Positions 1-6,509 of a DNA stretch of 17,791 nt are shown here, piece by piece (positions within the stretch are counted from its first letter, which is position 1; each line of letters opens with the position of its first letter). Source of the DNA: Lachnospiraceae bacterium UBA3711 (GTDB taxonomy: Bacteria > Bacillota > Clostridia > Lachnospirales > Lachnospiraceae); contig DFHY01000092.1 in NCBI GenBank assembly GCA_002371345.1, positions 14,557 to 32,347 on the forward strand, given 5' to 3'. A program made the translations under genes and the position numbers. A model generated the notes under the pieces. That model made no database searches. It had not been told where the DNA came from and was given only the letters and a program-made list of their open reading frames with translations.

Positions 1-617
1 TGCTTCTCGCGAAGAGGAGCGGTCTGCGGGGTCGCTATGTATCCGGGTCCGATGCCGTTGCACTGGATATTATATTCGCCGTACTCTGACGCGATATTGC
101 GGGTGAGCATCTTCAGCCCGCCCTTCGCGCTGGCGTAGGCGGAAACGGTCTCGCGCCCAAGCTCGCTCATCATGGAGCAGATGTTGATGATCTTACCATG
201 CCCTTTCTTAATCATATCCGGAATGACGGCCTTGGAGACGATGAACGGCGCGTTCAGGTCTATGTCAATAACCTCGCGGAACTGCTCAGCGCTCATCTCG
301 TGCATCGGAATCCTCTTAATGATTCCGGCGTTATTGACGAGGATATCGATGACCCCGAGCTCTTCACGTATCTTCGCGACCATGTCCGCCACCTGGGCTT
401 CGTCGGTCACGTCACAGATATAACCTCTGGCATCAATCCCAAGCTTTTCATATTCTGTAAGCGCCTTGTCAAGATGCTCTTTCGAGCGGCAGTTGAAGGC
501 GATTCTGGCTCCGGCGCCTGCCAGAGCGCTGGCTATGGCAAAGCCGATGCCGTAGGCCGCGCCTGTCACAAGGGCAACCTTGTTGTCGAGAGAGAACATA
601 CTGTTTATTTCGTTCAT
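1..617 (-). CDS. SDR-family dehydrogenase, gluconate 5-dehydrogenase / DhuD type (C-terminus beyond window)
   Basis: This is a classical short-chain dehydrogenase. The first 205 residues are visible and the rest lies left of base 1. The NAD(P) loop TGAAYGIG is at residues 18-25, NNAG at 95-98, and the catalytic Ser148, Tyr161 and Lys165 are all present (YASAK). The stretch around ICSMMSELGRETVSAY and GPGYIATPQTAPLRE matches the gluconate 5-dehydrogenase group known from Streptococcus suis. Members of this group in streptococci (DhuD) have been shown to reduce a hexodiulosonate to 2-keto-3-deoxygluconate. Next to KDG kinase and KDPG aldolase that role is more likely than gluconate oxidation, but this is inference. 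A fructuronate reductase role is an alternative. The start is ATG at 617, six bases after AAGGAG (624-629). A Met at residue 7 has no such site. The gene is transcribed divergently from the TRAP/uxa run and has its own promoter. Confidence 0.9.
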   Translation of the reverse strand, partial: MNEINSMFSLDNKVALVTGAAYGIGFAIASALAGAGARIAFNCRSKEHLDKALTEYEKLGIDARGYICDVTDEAQVADMVAKIREELGVIDILVNNAGIIKRIPMHEMSAEQFREVIDIDLNAPFIVSKAVIPDMIKKGHGKIINICSMMSELGRETVSAYASAKGGLKMLTRNIASEYGEYNIQCNGIGPGYIATPQTAPLREK

Positions 618-723
618 TTCGGACTCCTTATCTTATGTTGGCTGGTACACCGTTTCTAAAATACTTGCGTATACTCCGGCTGCGCCGCGGCGGTGTGAGC
701 AAAGTATAACTGTACTCATCACA

Positions 724-753
724 AGTATAGAATCCGGAAGCCACGGCAGTCAA
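724..753 (-). promoter_or_regulatory. sigma-A-type promoter of the SDR gene
   Basis: Read on the minus strand, TTGACT (748-753) is followed after 18 bases by TATACT (724-729). Each hexamer matches the housekeeping consensus at five of six positions. It lies about 100 bases upstream of the SDR start codon with no competing gene between. A second TATACT (703-708, minus strand) lacks a suitably spaced -35. Confidence 0.7.
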
Positions 754-762
754 GACCAGGCC

Positions 763-778
763 ATGAAAGCGCTTTCGT
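763..778. promoter_or_regulatory. cre-like site (CcpA or LacI-family operator)
   Basis: ATGAAAGCGCTTTCGT contains the perfect 12-base palindrome GAAAGCGCTTTC (765-776). It fits the 16-base catabolite-responsive element consensus WTGNAANCGNWNNCAW with one mismatch. It sits about 10 bases upstream of the -35 of the SDR promoter and upstream of the TRAP genes, so it could give carbon catabolite control to both directions. It might instead be a second operator for the LacI-family protein at 6510-7499, since that family binds palindromes with a central CG. Confidence 0.65.
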
Positions 779-798
779 GATTATTCACAAAAATCAGA

Positions 799-834
799 TT
801 GTCATTTTGTAGACATTTCCGATAGACATAAATT
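799..834 (+). promoter_or_regulatory. candidate promoter for the TRAP/uxa operon (weak)
   Basis: No hexamer pair matches the consensus well here. The best options are TTGTAG (807-812) with TAAATT (829-834) at a 16-base spacing, and TTGTCA (799-804) with TAGACA (823-828) at 18. Either would place the TAAACGTTTA palindrome just downstream of the transcription start, where a bound repressor could block elongation. The region must contain a promoter because the operon begins at 949, but its exact position is a guess. Confidence 0.3.
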
Positions 835-861
835 GTGCCAAATGCTAAGATTCCGAATAGA

Positions 862-871
862 TAAACGTTTA
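862..871. promoter_or_regulatory. TAAACGTTTA palindrome, candidate operator of the operon's LacI-family regulator
   Basis: This perfect 10-base palindrome has the central CG typical of LacI-family operators. It lies between the likely promoter and the substrate-binding protein gene, 77 bases before the start codon. Its centre is 96 bases from the centre of the cre-like palindrome at 765-776. That spacing would allow looping if both bind the same protein. Assignment to the regulator encoded at 6510-7499 rests on position and family only. Confidence 0.55.
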
Positions 872-948
872 CCGAACGTGCATTATTACGAAGGTCAGCG
901 TTTAAGGAGAGCATTAAACAGTTATTATTATCAAGGAGGAAGAGCAAC

Positions 949-1998
949 ATGATGAAGAAGTTTATGGCAGTCATGCTCGCCGGTGTTATGGCGGCATCCA
1001 TGGGAACCATGGCGTTTGCGGATGAGACTGAGGCGGCCGATTATGTCGTCAACGAAGCGGCGGCAGCGGATCCGGCGGTCACTCTGGTTATGGCAGAGGT
1101 CAACCCGCTTGATACGACAGTCGGTATGACTGACGTCAAGTTCAAGGAAGCTGTTGAGGCGATGAGCGGCGGCTCTATCACGATTGACCTTCAGGACAGC
1201 GGCGTCCTCGGCGATGAGGCAACTGTTCTTGATACCATGATCGGCGGAGCGGGCACGATCGACATCTCCCGCATCAGCGCTTTCGCGCTGAGCAGCTATG
1301 GCTGCAACAAGGCGACCCTTCTTTCCCTTCCGTTCCTGTGGGAGAGCCGTGATCACTGGTGGAACTTCGTACACAGCGATCTCGCTGAGGAATTCCTGAA
1401 CGAACCGCAGGAGAACGGTGTACCGCTCAGAGGCATCTACTACGGTGAGGAAGGCTTCCGTCACTTCTTCTTCAAGGATGATGTGGAAGGCATCGATGAT
1501 CTCAAAGGTCTGAAGATCCGTGTTTCCAACGACCCGATCATGACCGGCCTTGTCGAGGCATTCGGCGCGAACCCGACCAACGTAGCGTTCACCGAGCTGT
1601 ACTCAGGCCTCAGCTCAGGAGTATGCGATGCTGCCGAGCAGCCGATCGCGAACTACAAGTCCAACTCCTTCCAGGAGGTTGCTCCGTGCCTGCTTCTTGA
1701 CGGCCACACCCTTGGCGCTGTTCAGGTCGTTGTCGCTGATACCGGATGGATGAAGCTGACAGAGAACCAGCAGCAGGTTCTGTACGACGCAGGTAAGATC
1801 GTAGAGGATTACTGCGAGGAATTATCAGTTGAGAACGAGAACAAGGTTCTTGACGAGCTCAAGGGAGAGGGCGTCAATGTTGTCGAGGTCGAGGATCTGA
1901 CTCCGTGGCAGGAGGCTGCCAAGAGCGCTCCGGCGATCGAGACCGCAATCGAGGCTCAGCAGGATCTGTATGACCAGCTTGCTGCTATGGCTGACTGA
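949..1998 (+). CDS. TRAP transporter substrate-binding protein (DctP family), probable hexuronate binding
   Basis: This is a 349-residue extracellular solute-binding protein. It would capture a carboxylated sugar and pass it to the DctQ/DctM pair encoded next. A signal peptide is clear: MMKK, a hydrophobic stretch to about residue 22, then AFA followed by DE with likely cleavage after Ala24. The mature protein starts with an acidic, Ala-rich linker (25-42) before the DctP domain. The domain shows SGVLGD, LKGLKIRVSND with the carboxylate-binding Arg191 of the family, and the NPTNVAFTELYSGL segment. There is no lipobox cysteine, which is unusual for a binding protein in a single-membrane bacterium. 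The start ATG-ATG pair follows AAGGAGGA (933-940). The substrate is inferred from the downstream galacturonate genes. Many close relatives carry generic dicarboxylate or sialate labels, so specificity is not proven by sequence. Confidence 0.93.
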   Translation: MMKKFMAVMLAGVMAASMGTMAFADETEAADYVVNEAAAADPAVTLVMAEVNPLDTTVGMTDVKFKEAVEAMSGGSITIDLQDSGVLGDEATVLDTMIGGAGTIDISRISAFALSSYGCNKATLLSLPFLWESRDHWWNFVHSDLAEEFLNEPQENGVPLRGIYYGEEGFRHFFFKDDVEGIDDLKGLKIRVSNDPIMTGLVEAFGANPTNVAFTELYSGLSSGVCDAAEQPIANYKSNSFQEVAPCLLLDGHTLGAVQVVVADTGWMKLTENQQQVLYDAGKIVEDYCEELSVENENKVLDELKGEGVNVVEVEDLTPWQEAAKSAPAIETAIEAQQDLYDQLAAMAD

Positions 1999-2053
1999 TC
2001 TGCGGCAGGACATATTTACTGAATAGTACGATTCTGACATATATGAGATAAGG

Positions 2054-2086
2054 GTCGGCTCCCGAGGCGGTTGCCCGGGAGCCGAC
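2054..2086 (+). terminator. intercistronic hairpin between dctP and dctQ (no U-tract)
   Basis: GTCGGCTCCCG (2054-2064) and CGGGAGCCGAC (2076-2086) pair perfectly over 11 bases around an 11-base loop. No run of T follows, so it is not a canonical intrinsic terminator. In this position such a hairpin usually protects or partly terminates the upstream transcript, so that binding protein is made in excess over the membrane subunits. That role is inferred. Confidence 0.75.
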
Positions 2087-2116
2087 TTGTGTAAATGATG
2101 AAATGAGGTAAATAGT

Positions 2117-2656
2117 ATGCCCGGTATATTTTTAGCATTGAGGAAGATCAGGCCGGTGTATGATGTTTTGTCATGGATTCTTCTGCTTATCTGCAAACTG
2201 TTTCTGATTGCGGACGTGATCCTGACAAGCCTTGCGGTTTTGACCAGATATGTTTCCTTTATCCGTTTCGGTTCCTGGACCGAAGAGATGGTTCTGACCT
2301 GTATGGCGTATATGGCTGTTCTGTCAGCGGCGCTTGCCATCAGAAAGAAGGGCCATATCCGCATGACAGCGTTCGACCGCTATCTTCCGGATAATGTCCT
2401 GAAGGCGCTGGACCTTATCGCGGATATCGCGGTTCTGGTCCTCGGCGTGGTTATGCTTATCTACGGATGGCAGTTCGCGACTACACTCGGATCGATGGGA
2501 ACCTATGTTTCCATTCCGTCCCTGTCGAAGTTCTGGCAGTATTTCCCGATTCCGCTCGCCGGATTCTTTATGATCGTATTTGAACTTGAGTGCATCGTGG
2601 AAGATCTTGAAGCCTTCTGGAAAGAGGGTTACGGAGAGGAGGCGAAGGAAGTATGA
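2117..2656 (+). CDS. TRAP transporter small membrane subunit (DctQ family)
   Basis: This is a 179-residue integral membrane protein with four hydrophobic segments at about 15-45, 54-75, 93-118 and 139-161, the usual DctQ topology. The family pattern W-x-EE at the start of the second helix (Trp54, Glu56, Glu57) and the following RKKGHI (76-81) are present. It partners with the large subunit encoded directly downstream and accepts substrate from the DctP protein upstream. A hairpin separates it from dctP. Its last bases overlap the start of dctM by four (ATGA), which implies translational coupling and equal amounts of the two membrane subunits. The start ATG follows GAGGT at 2105-2109. Confidence 0.93.
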   Translation: MPGIFLALRKIRPVYDVLSWILLLICKLFLIADVILTSLAVLTRYVSFIRFGSWTEEMVLTCMAYMAVLSAALAIRKKGHIRMTAFDRYLPDNVLKALDLIADIAVLVLGVVMLIYGWQFATTLGSMGTYVSIPSLSKFWQYFPIPLAGFFMIVFELECIVEDLEAFWKEGYGEEAKEV

Positions 2657-3987
2657 CAACCAATACAATTGCGATTCTGATTCTTCTGGTCGGCTTCCTT
2701 ATCATGGTTGTGCTGAGGTTCCCGATCGCGTACGCGGTTGCGATCTCATCGATCCTCACCATTGTATACCAGGCCAAGGCCGCAGGCATGCCGGTGAACC
2801 TGAACGTTGTTACCCAGCAGATGGTAAAGGGTATCTGGTCATTTTCGCTGATGGCGGTTCCGTTCTTTATTACGATGGGTATCCTCATGGGTTCCGGCGG
2901 AATATCCGAGAAGCTCATCGACCTGGCGGACGCCTGCGTCGGCTGGATGAGAGGCGGCATGGCGATGGTTAACATCGTTGCTTCCTACTTCTTCGGAGGA
3001 ATCTCCGGATCCGCTTCAGCGGATACCGCGTCACTGGGAACCATCCTTATCCCTATGATGAGAGACCAGGGCTATGACACCGACTTCTCGACGGCAGTAA
3101 CGATCACCTCATCCTGTGAGGGTCTTCTTGTTCCGCCGTCACACAACATGGTTATCTACGCGATGGCGGCAGGCGGAGTGTCCATCGGACGTCTGTTTAT
3201 GGCCGGTTATATCCCGGGAGCTATACTGGCAGTTGCCCTGATGGTCGGATCTTATATCATCGCCGTGAAGCGCAATTATCCGAAGGGAAGACCATTCAGC
3301 CTGAGACATCTCGGAAAGTCATTCATATCATCGATATGGGCGCTGCTCGCGATCCTGATCGTTGTCGTCGGCGTTGTCGCCGGTGTGTTCACCGCTACCG
3401 AGTCGTCCGCGATCGCGGCTATCTACTCGCTGATAGTTTCTGTATATATCTATAAGGGACTGACCTGGAAGGGAGTGTGGAAAGCGCTCGATCAGTGTAT
3501 CGATACACTGTCAATCGTGCTGATTCTGATTTCGACATCCAGCCTGTTCGGAAACTGCCTGACACTGCTGCATGTCCCGGATCTGTGCGCGAACGCGATC
3601 ACAGGCCTTACTAGCAACCGCATCATCATTGCCCTGATTCTGAACCTCATTCTTCTGTTCCTGGGCATGATCATGGATATGAGCCCGATCATCCTGATCA
3701 CGACTCCGATCCTGCTTCCGATCGCCACATCGATCGGTATCGATCCGATCCAGTTCGGTATCATGATGGTCCTCAACTGCGGTATCGGCCTGCTGACGCC
3801 GCCGGTCGGCGCGGTTCTGTTCATAGGATCGGCAATCGCGAACAAGACAGAGAAGAGCTGCCGTATGGAGAACGTCGTCAAGGCGACGCTGCCGTTCTAT
3901 CTCTGCATGATTATCGCGCTTATGCTGATCACATTCGTTCCGTGGTTTACAATGGTTCTCCCGAACGCATTGATGCCTGTTGGATAA
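2653..3987 (+). CDS. TRAP transporter large permease subunit (DctM family)
   Basis: This is a 444-residue, almost entirely hydrophobic protein of the DctM / ion-transporter superfamily with about 11-12 membrane segments. It is the channel subunit that couples uptake to a sodium or proton gradient. The family signature GGISGSASADTASLGTILIP is near residues 116-135, and the C-terminal half contains LTPPVGAVLF and MDMSPIILITTPILLPIA, both typical of DctM. The length is normal and no fusion with the Q subunit is seen. The ATG overlaps the dctQ stop codon. With the two preceding genes it forms a complete tripartite transporter at the head of the uronate operon, the only importer in the window. Confidence 0.95.
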   Translation: MTTNTIAILILLVGFLIMVVLRFPIAYAVAISSILTIVYQAKAAGMPVNLNVVTQQMVKGIWSFSLMAVPFFITMGILMGSGGISEKLIDLADACVGWMRGGMAMVNIVASYFFGGISGSASADTASLGTILIPMMRDQGYDTDFSTAVTITSSCEGLLVPPSHNMVIYAMAAGGVSIGRLFMAGYIPGAILAVALMVGSYIIAVKRNYPKGRPFSLRHLGKSFISSIWALLAILIVVVGVVAGVFTATESSAIAAIYSLIVSVYIYKGLTWKGVWKALDQCIDTLSIVLILISTSSLFGNCLTLLHVPDLCANAITGLTSNRIIIALILNLILLFLGMIMDMSPIILITTPILLPIATSIGIDPIQFGIMMVLNCGIGLLTPPVGAVLFIGSAIANKTEKSCRMENVVKATLPFYLCMIIALMLITFVPWFTMVLPNALMPVG

Positions 3988-4032
3988 CGTCAGGGAAGCA
4001 CTGATATAACCCGGATTCCATTGTCAGAAGAC

Positions 4033-4060
4033 GTGCCGCGCGTCTGCATGAGCGCGGCAC
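4033..4060 (+). terminator. intercistronic hairpin between dctM and uxaC (no U-tract)
   Basis: GTGCCGCGC (4033-4041) and GCGCGGCAC (4052-4060) pair perfectly over nine GC-rich bases around a 10-base loop. The structure ends 10 bases before the uxaC ribosome binding site and has no following T-run. It may act as an RNA-processing or stability boundary between transporter and enzyme genes. A possible TTG start for uxaC at 4021 would put this hairpin inside the coding region, one reason to prefer ATG 4084. Confidence 0.65.
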
Positions 4061-4083
4061 AGAAGATTACAGGAGATATGGCT

Positions 4084-5517
4084 ATGAAGCAGTTTATGGA
4101 TAAGGATTTCCTTCTGGAAAATGACACGGCGAAGCATCTGTTTCACGATTACGCCAGCCAGATGCCGCTGATCGATTACCACTGCCATCTGAGCCCGAAG
4201 GAGATATACGAGGACAGGAGATTCTCAAACATCTCTGATGTGTGGCTCGGCGGCGTACAGCCGGACGGCAGCTACTACGGAGACCACTATAAGTGGAGGC
4301 TCATGCGCTCCAACGGCATTGAAGAGGATGTTATCGTCGGAAGGGACGACGATTTCCGCAGGTTCTATGAATTCGCGGGAACTCTTGAGAAGAGCATCGG
4401 AAACCCGATGTATCACTGGTGCAATCTCGAGCTTCAGAGATATTTCGGAATCACCGAACCTCTGAGCCGGAAGAACGCCAGACAGATCTATGACAAATGC
4501 AATGAGAAGCTGGCAAATGACCCGACCTGCACCGCGCGCGGCTTCATCAGGAAGTCTAACGTGTATTACGTCGGGACCACAGATGATCCCATCGACAGCC
4601 TTGAGTGGCATGAGAAGATGGCTCAGGACAAGGATCTTCCCTGCATCGTCCGTCCGAGCTTCCGCCCTGACAAGGCTATCAACATCACGAAGGACGGATT
4701 CGCGGATTACCTGAAGAAGCTCGGCGGGGCGGCCGGTATGGGCGAGCTGAAGACCACACAGGATGTGATCGACGCGCTGGTCAACAGGGCTGAGTTCTTC
4801 AAGGATCACGGATGTGTCGCGTCGGATCACGGTATCGATTATATGATGTACCGTGAGGGCACGATGGAGGAGTCTGACGCCGCCCTTAAGAAGGTGCTTG
4901 ACGGACAGGAGATCACGCGGCAGGAGGCTGAGATCTTCCAGACGAAGATCATGCTTGCTCTGGGAAGAGCCTACCACAGGCTTGGCATCGTGATGGAGAT
5001 TCACTACGGAGCTCTTCGCAACGGAAACCGCAGAATGTTCGAGAAGGAAGGCGCGGATACTGGCTTTGACTGCATGAACATAACGTCAAGCACAGAGGCT
5101 CTTGTCAGCTTCATGAGCGAGCTGGACTATACAGGCGAGCTTCCGAGAACGGTCCTGTTCTCTCTGTACGGACCTGACAACGAGATGCTCGACACTGTTC
5201 TGGGACTGTTCCAGTCCTCAGAGGTTCCGGGCAAGATACAGCACGGCCCGGCGTGGTGGTTCTGCGATACGAAGAGCGGCATGGAGGATCAGATGAAGTC
5301 CCTCGCGAATCTCGGGATCCTCGGAAACTTCATCGGCATGCTGACGGATTCACGCTCATTCCTGAGCTATCCGCGGCACGAGTACTTCCGCAGGATCATG
5401 TGCAACTTCATCGGCAAACTGGTTGAGAACGGCGAGTACCCGGTTGATGAGGACGCGCTGAAGGAGATCGTACAGGGCATCAGCTACAACAACGCGGCGA
5501 GATACTTCGGCATTTGA
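4084..5517 (+). CDS. uxaC: uronate isomerase (glucuronate/galacturonate isomerase)
   Basis: This enzyme converts D-galacturonate to D-tagaturonate and D-glucuronate to D-fructuronate in the cytoplasm, the first enzymatic step of hexuronate breakdown. The 477-residue protein has the usual UxaC length. The N-terminus MKQFMDKDFLL and the metal-site motif DYHCHL with His33 and His35 match the amidohydrolase-fold UxaC family. Further typical blocks are AYHRLGIVMEIHYGALRN and GMLTDSRSFLSYPRHEYFRR near the C-terminus. The start chosen is the second ATG (4084), seven bases after AGGAGA (4071-4076). The ATG at 4078 is only one base from that site, and the in-frame TTG at 4021 has no good site and lies before the hairpin. 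It sits 96 bases after dctM in the same orientation. Confidence 0.96.
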   Translation: MKQFMDKDFLLENDTAKHLFHDYASQMPLIDYHCHLSPKEIYEDRRFSNISDVWLGGVQPDGSYYGDHYKWRLMRSNGIEEDVIVGRDDDFRRFYEFAGTLEKSIGNPMYHWCNLELQRYFGITEPLSRKNARQIYDKCNEKLANDPTCTARGFIRKSNVYYVGTTDDPIDSLEWHEKMAQDKDLPCIVRPSFRPDKAINITKDGFADYLKKLGGAAGMGELKTTQDVIDALVNRAEFFKDHGCVASDHGIDYMMYREGTMEESDAALKKVLDGQEITRQEAEIFQTKIMLALGRAYHRLGIVMEIHYGALRNGNRRMFEKEGADTGFDCMNITSSTEALVSFMSELDYTGELPRTVLFSLYGPDNEMLDTVLGLFQSSEVPGKIQHGPAWWFCDTKSGMEDQMKSLANLGILGNFIGMLTDSRSFLSYPRHEYFRRIMCNFIGKLVENGEYPVDEDALKEIVQGISYNNAARYFGI

Positions 5518-5576
5518 TGCTTACAGCGTAAAAGCCCTGAAGAGCAGTTAATCAACAGACAGGAAGGAGGGTGAAT

Positions 5577-6305
5577 ATGGCACAGACTGTCACGATATTT
5601 ATAGTCCTGGCGCTCGTGTTCATCATACTTCCTGTTCTTTTGAAGAGACTGACAGGAAAGGATTTCCTGCAGCTCCTGGTCGGCCGTTCCCTTGCGAAGA
5701 AGCGCAGCGGAGGCCGTGACAGCGGAGCGAAAGATGGCAGTGGGGATGGCGGCACAGAGGACAACCGGCACAGGGAGAAGAACAGTTCAAAGAACGATAT
5801 TCTTCAGACGGTTTCCGACCTGACGTCATTTGCCAGGAGAAACCAGTATTACGCGATCATCCCCGGGATGCTGGCGAAGGGAGAGCTTGAGACGAAGCTT
5901 CCCGTGATTCTTGTCATGAGGAGCGGCGTCGTAGGTATCAACCTGTTCGGATACGGAGGAGAACTGAGCGCGAAGAAGGATGATCCTGAGTGGACTCAGA
6001 CCATGAACGGGGAGACTGTCAGGATTCCTTCTCCTATAGTGGTATCCGAAGCGGCCCGCCGGAACCTTTCGCAGATCATGAGAGAGATCGGGTACGGGGA
6101 GATCGAAGTCAGTGTGATCAGCGCATTTACGCAGAAGAATGTAAAGATAACAGGCCCTATGGCCTCAGAGGTCGTCCGCTCCAGGGCGCTTACCGGCGAG
6201 CTTTCAAAGAGCCGGTACGTTCAGTCAAAGGATGTGGACGTTAAGGCTGTCGGCGAGGCGCTGTCCGTGTGGCAGGTCCGCGCCGGCGGCAGAAAGAACC
6301 GGTAA
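5577..6305 (+). CDS. membrane-anchored protein with degenerate NERD-like domain, function unknown
   Basis: I do not recognise a named function for this 242-residue protein. Residues 4-22 form one membrane helix. Residues 41-74 are a charged, Gly/Ser-rich disordered linker. Residues 88-205 form a folded domain that resembles the NERD (nuclease-related) pattern in order: YYAIIPGML, a beta strand ending LVMRSGVVGIN, a Trp after an acidic loop (Trp139), SPI, then a helix and VISAFTQ. The acidic and lysine positions expected of an active NERD nuclease (Asp, Glu, Lys) appear replaced by neutral residues, so nuclease activity is doubtful. The ATG at 5577 is six bases after AAGGAGG; GTG 5571 abuts that site. 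It lies 59 bases after uxaC in the same run, so it is probably co-transcribed, but a link to uronate use is not evident. The NERD resemblance is by eye. Confidence 0.8.
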   Translation: MAQTVTIFIVLALVFIILPVLLKRLTGKDFLQLLVGRSLAKKRSGGRDSGAKDGSGDGGTEDNRHREKNSSKNDILQTVSDLTSFARRNQYYAIIPGMLAKGELETKLPVILVMRSGVVGINLFGYGGELSAKKDDPEWTQTMNGETVRIPSPIVVSEAARRNLSQIMREIGYGEIEVSVISAFTQKNVKITGPMASEVVRSRALTGELSKSRYVQSKDVDVKAVGEALSVWQVRAGGRKNR

Positions 6306-6394
6306 AGAGCACATTGTTATTGAATTGCCCAGACGGCAGGTTCGTGCCGGGGCGGAGCAGAAAGAACCGGTAAGGAACACAGTGTTATTGAGCT
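6271..6394 (+). repeat. imperfect tandem duplication of the 3' end of the NERD-like gene
   Basis: The last 35 coding bases and about 20 following bases (6271-6326) recur at about 6335-6394. The 16-mer CAGAAAGAACCGGTAA, including the stop codon, is identical at 6290-6305 and 6358-6373. Flanking parts match with substitutions (GGCAGGTCCG against GGCAGGTTCG; TGTTATTGA in both). A four-base length difference lies between the two halves. The second copy lies in the 204-base gap before the regulator gene. Confidence 0.85.
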
Positions 6395-6509
6395 TTCAGC
6401 CTGGATGATCTGTCATGCCGGCGGACGGTAAGGCTATGGCCGGCCGTATCGCTGGCGGACGGGGACTTCAGGAGAGGCCGGGACGCAACTGACCGGAAAG
6501 GATATGGCT

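Noticed and set aside
198..659. 153-codon + strand open frame at the left edge
   Set aside because: It is antisense to the SDR gene, which has all catalytic motifs, a ribosome binding site and a promoter.
900..919. GTTTAA...TTAAAC inverted repeat before dctP as an operator
   Set aside because: It has a six-base arm with an eight-base AG-rich spacer, it is AT-simple and it lacks the central CG of LacI-family sites. The TAAACGTTTA site nearby is better.
4021..4083. Upstream TTG (4021) and ATG (4078) as starts of uxaC
   Set aside because: TTG 4021 has no ribosome binding site and would include a strong hairpin; ATG 4078 is one base from AGGAGA. ATG 4084 has ideal spacing and gives the usual UxaC N-terminus.
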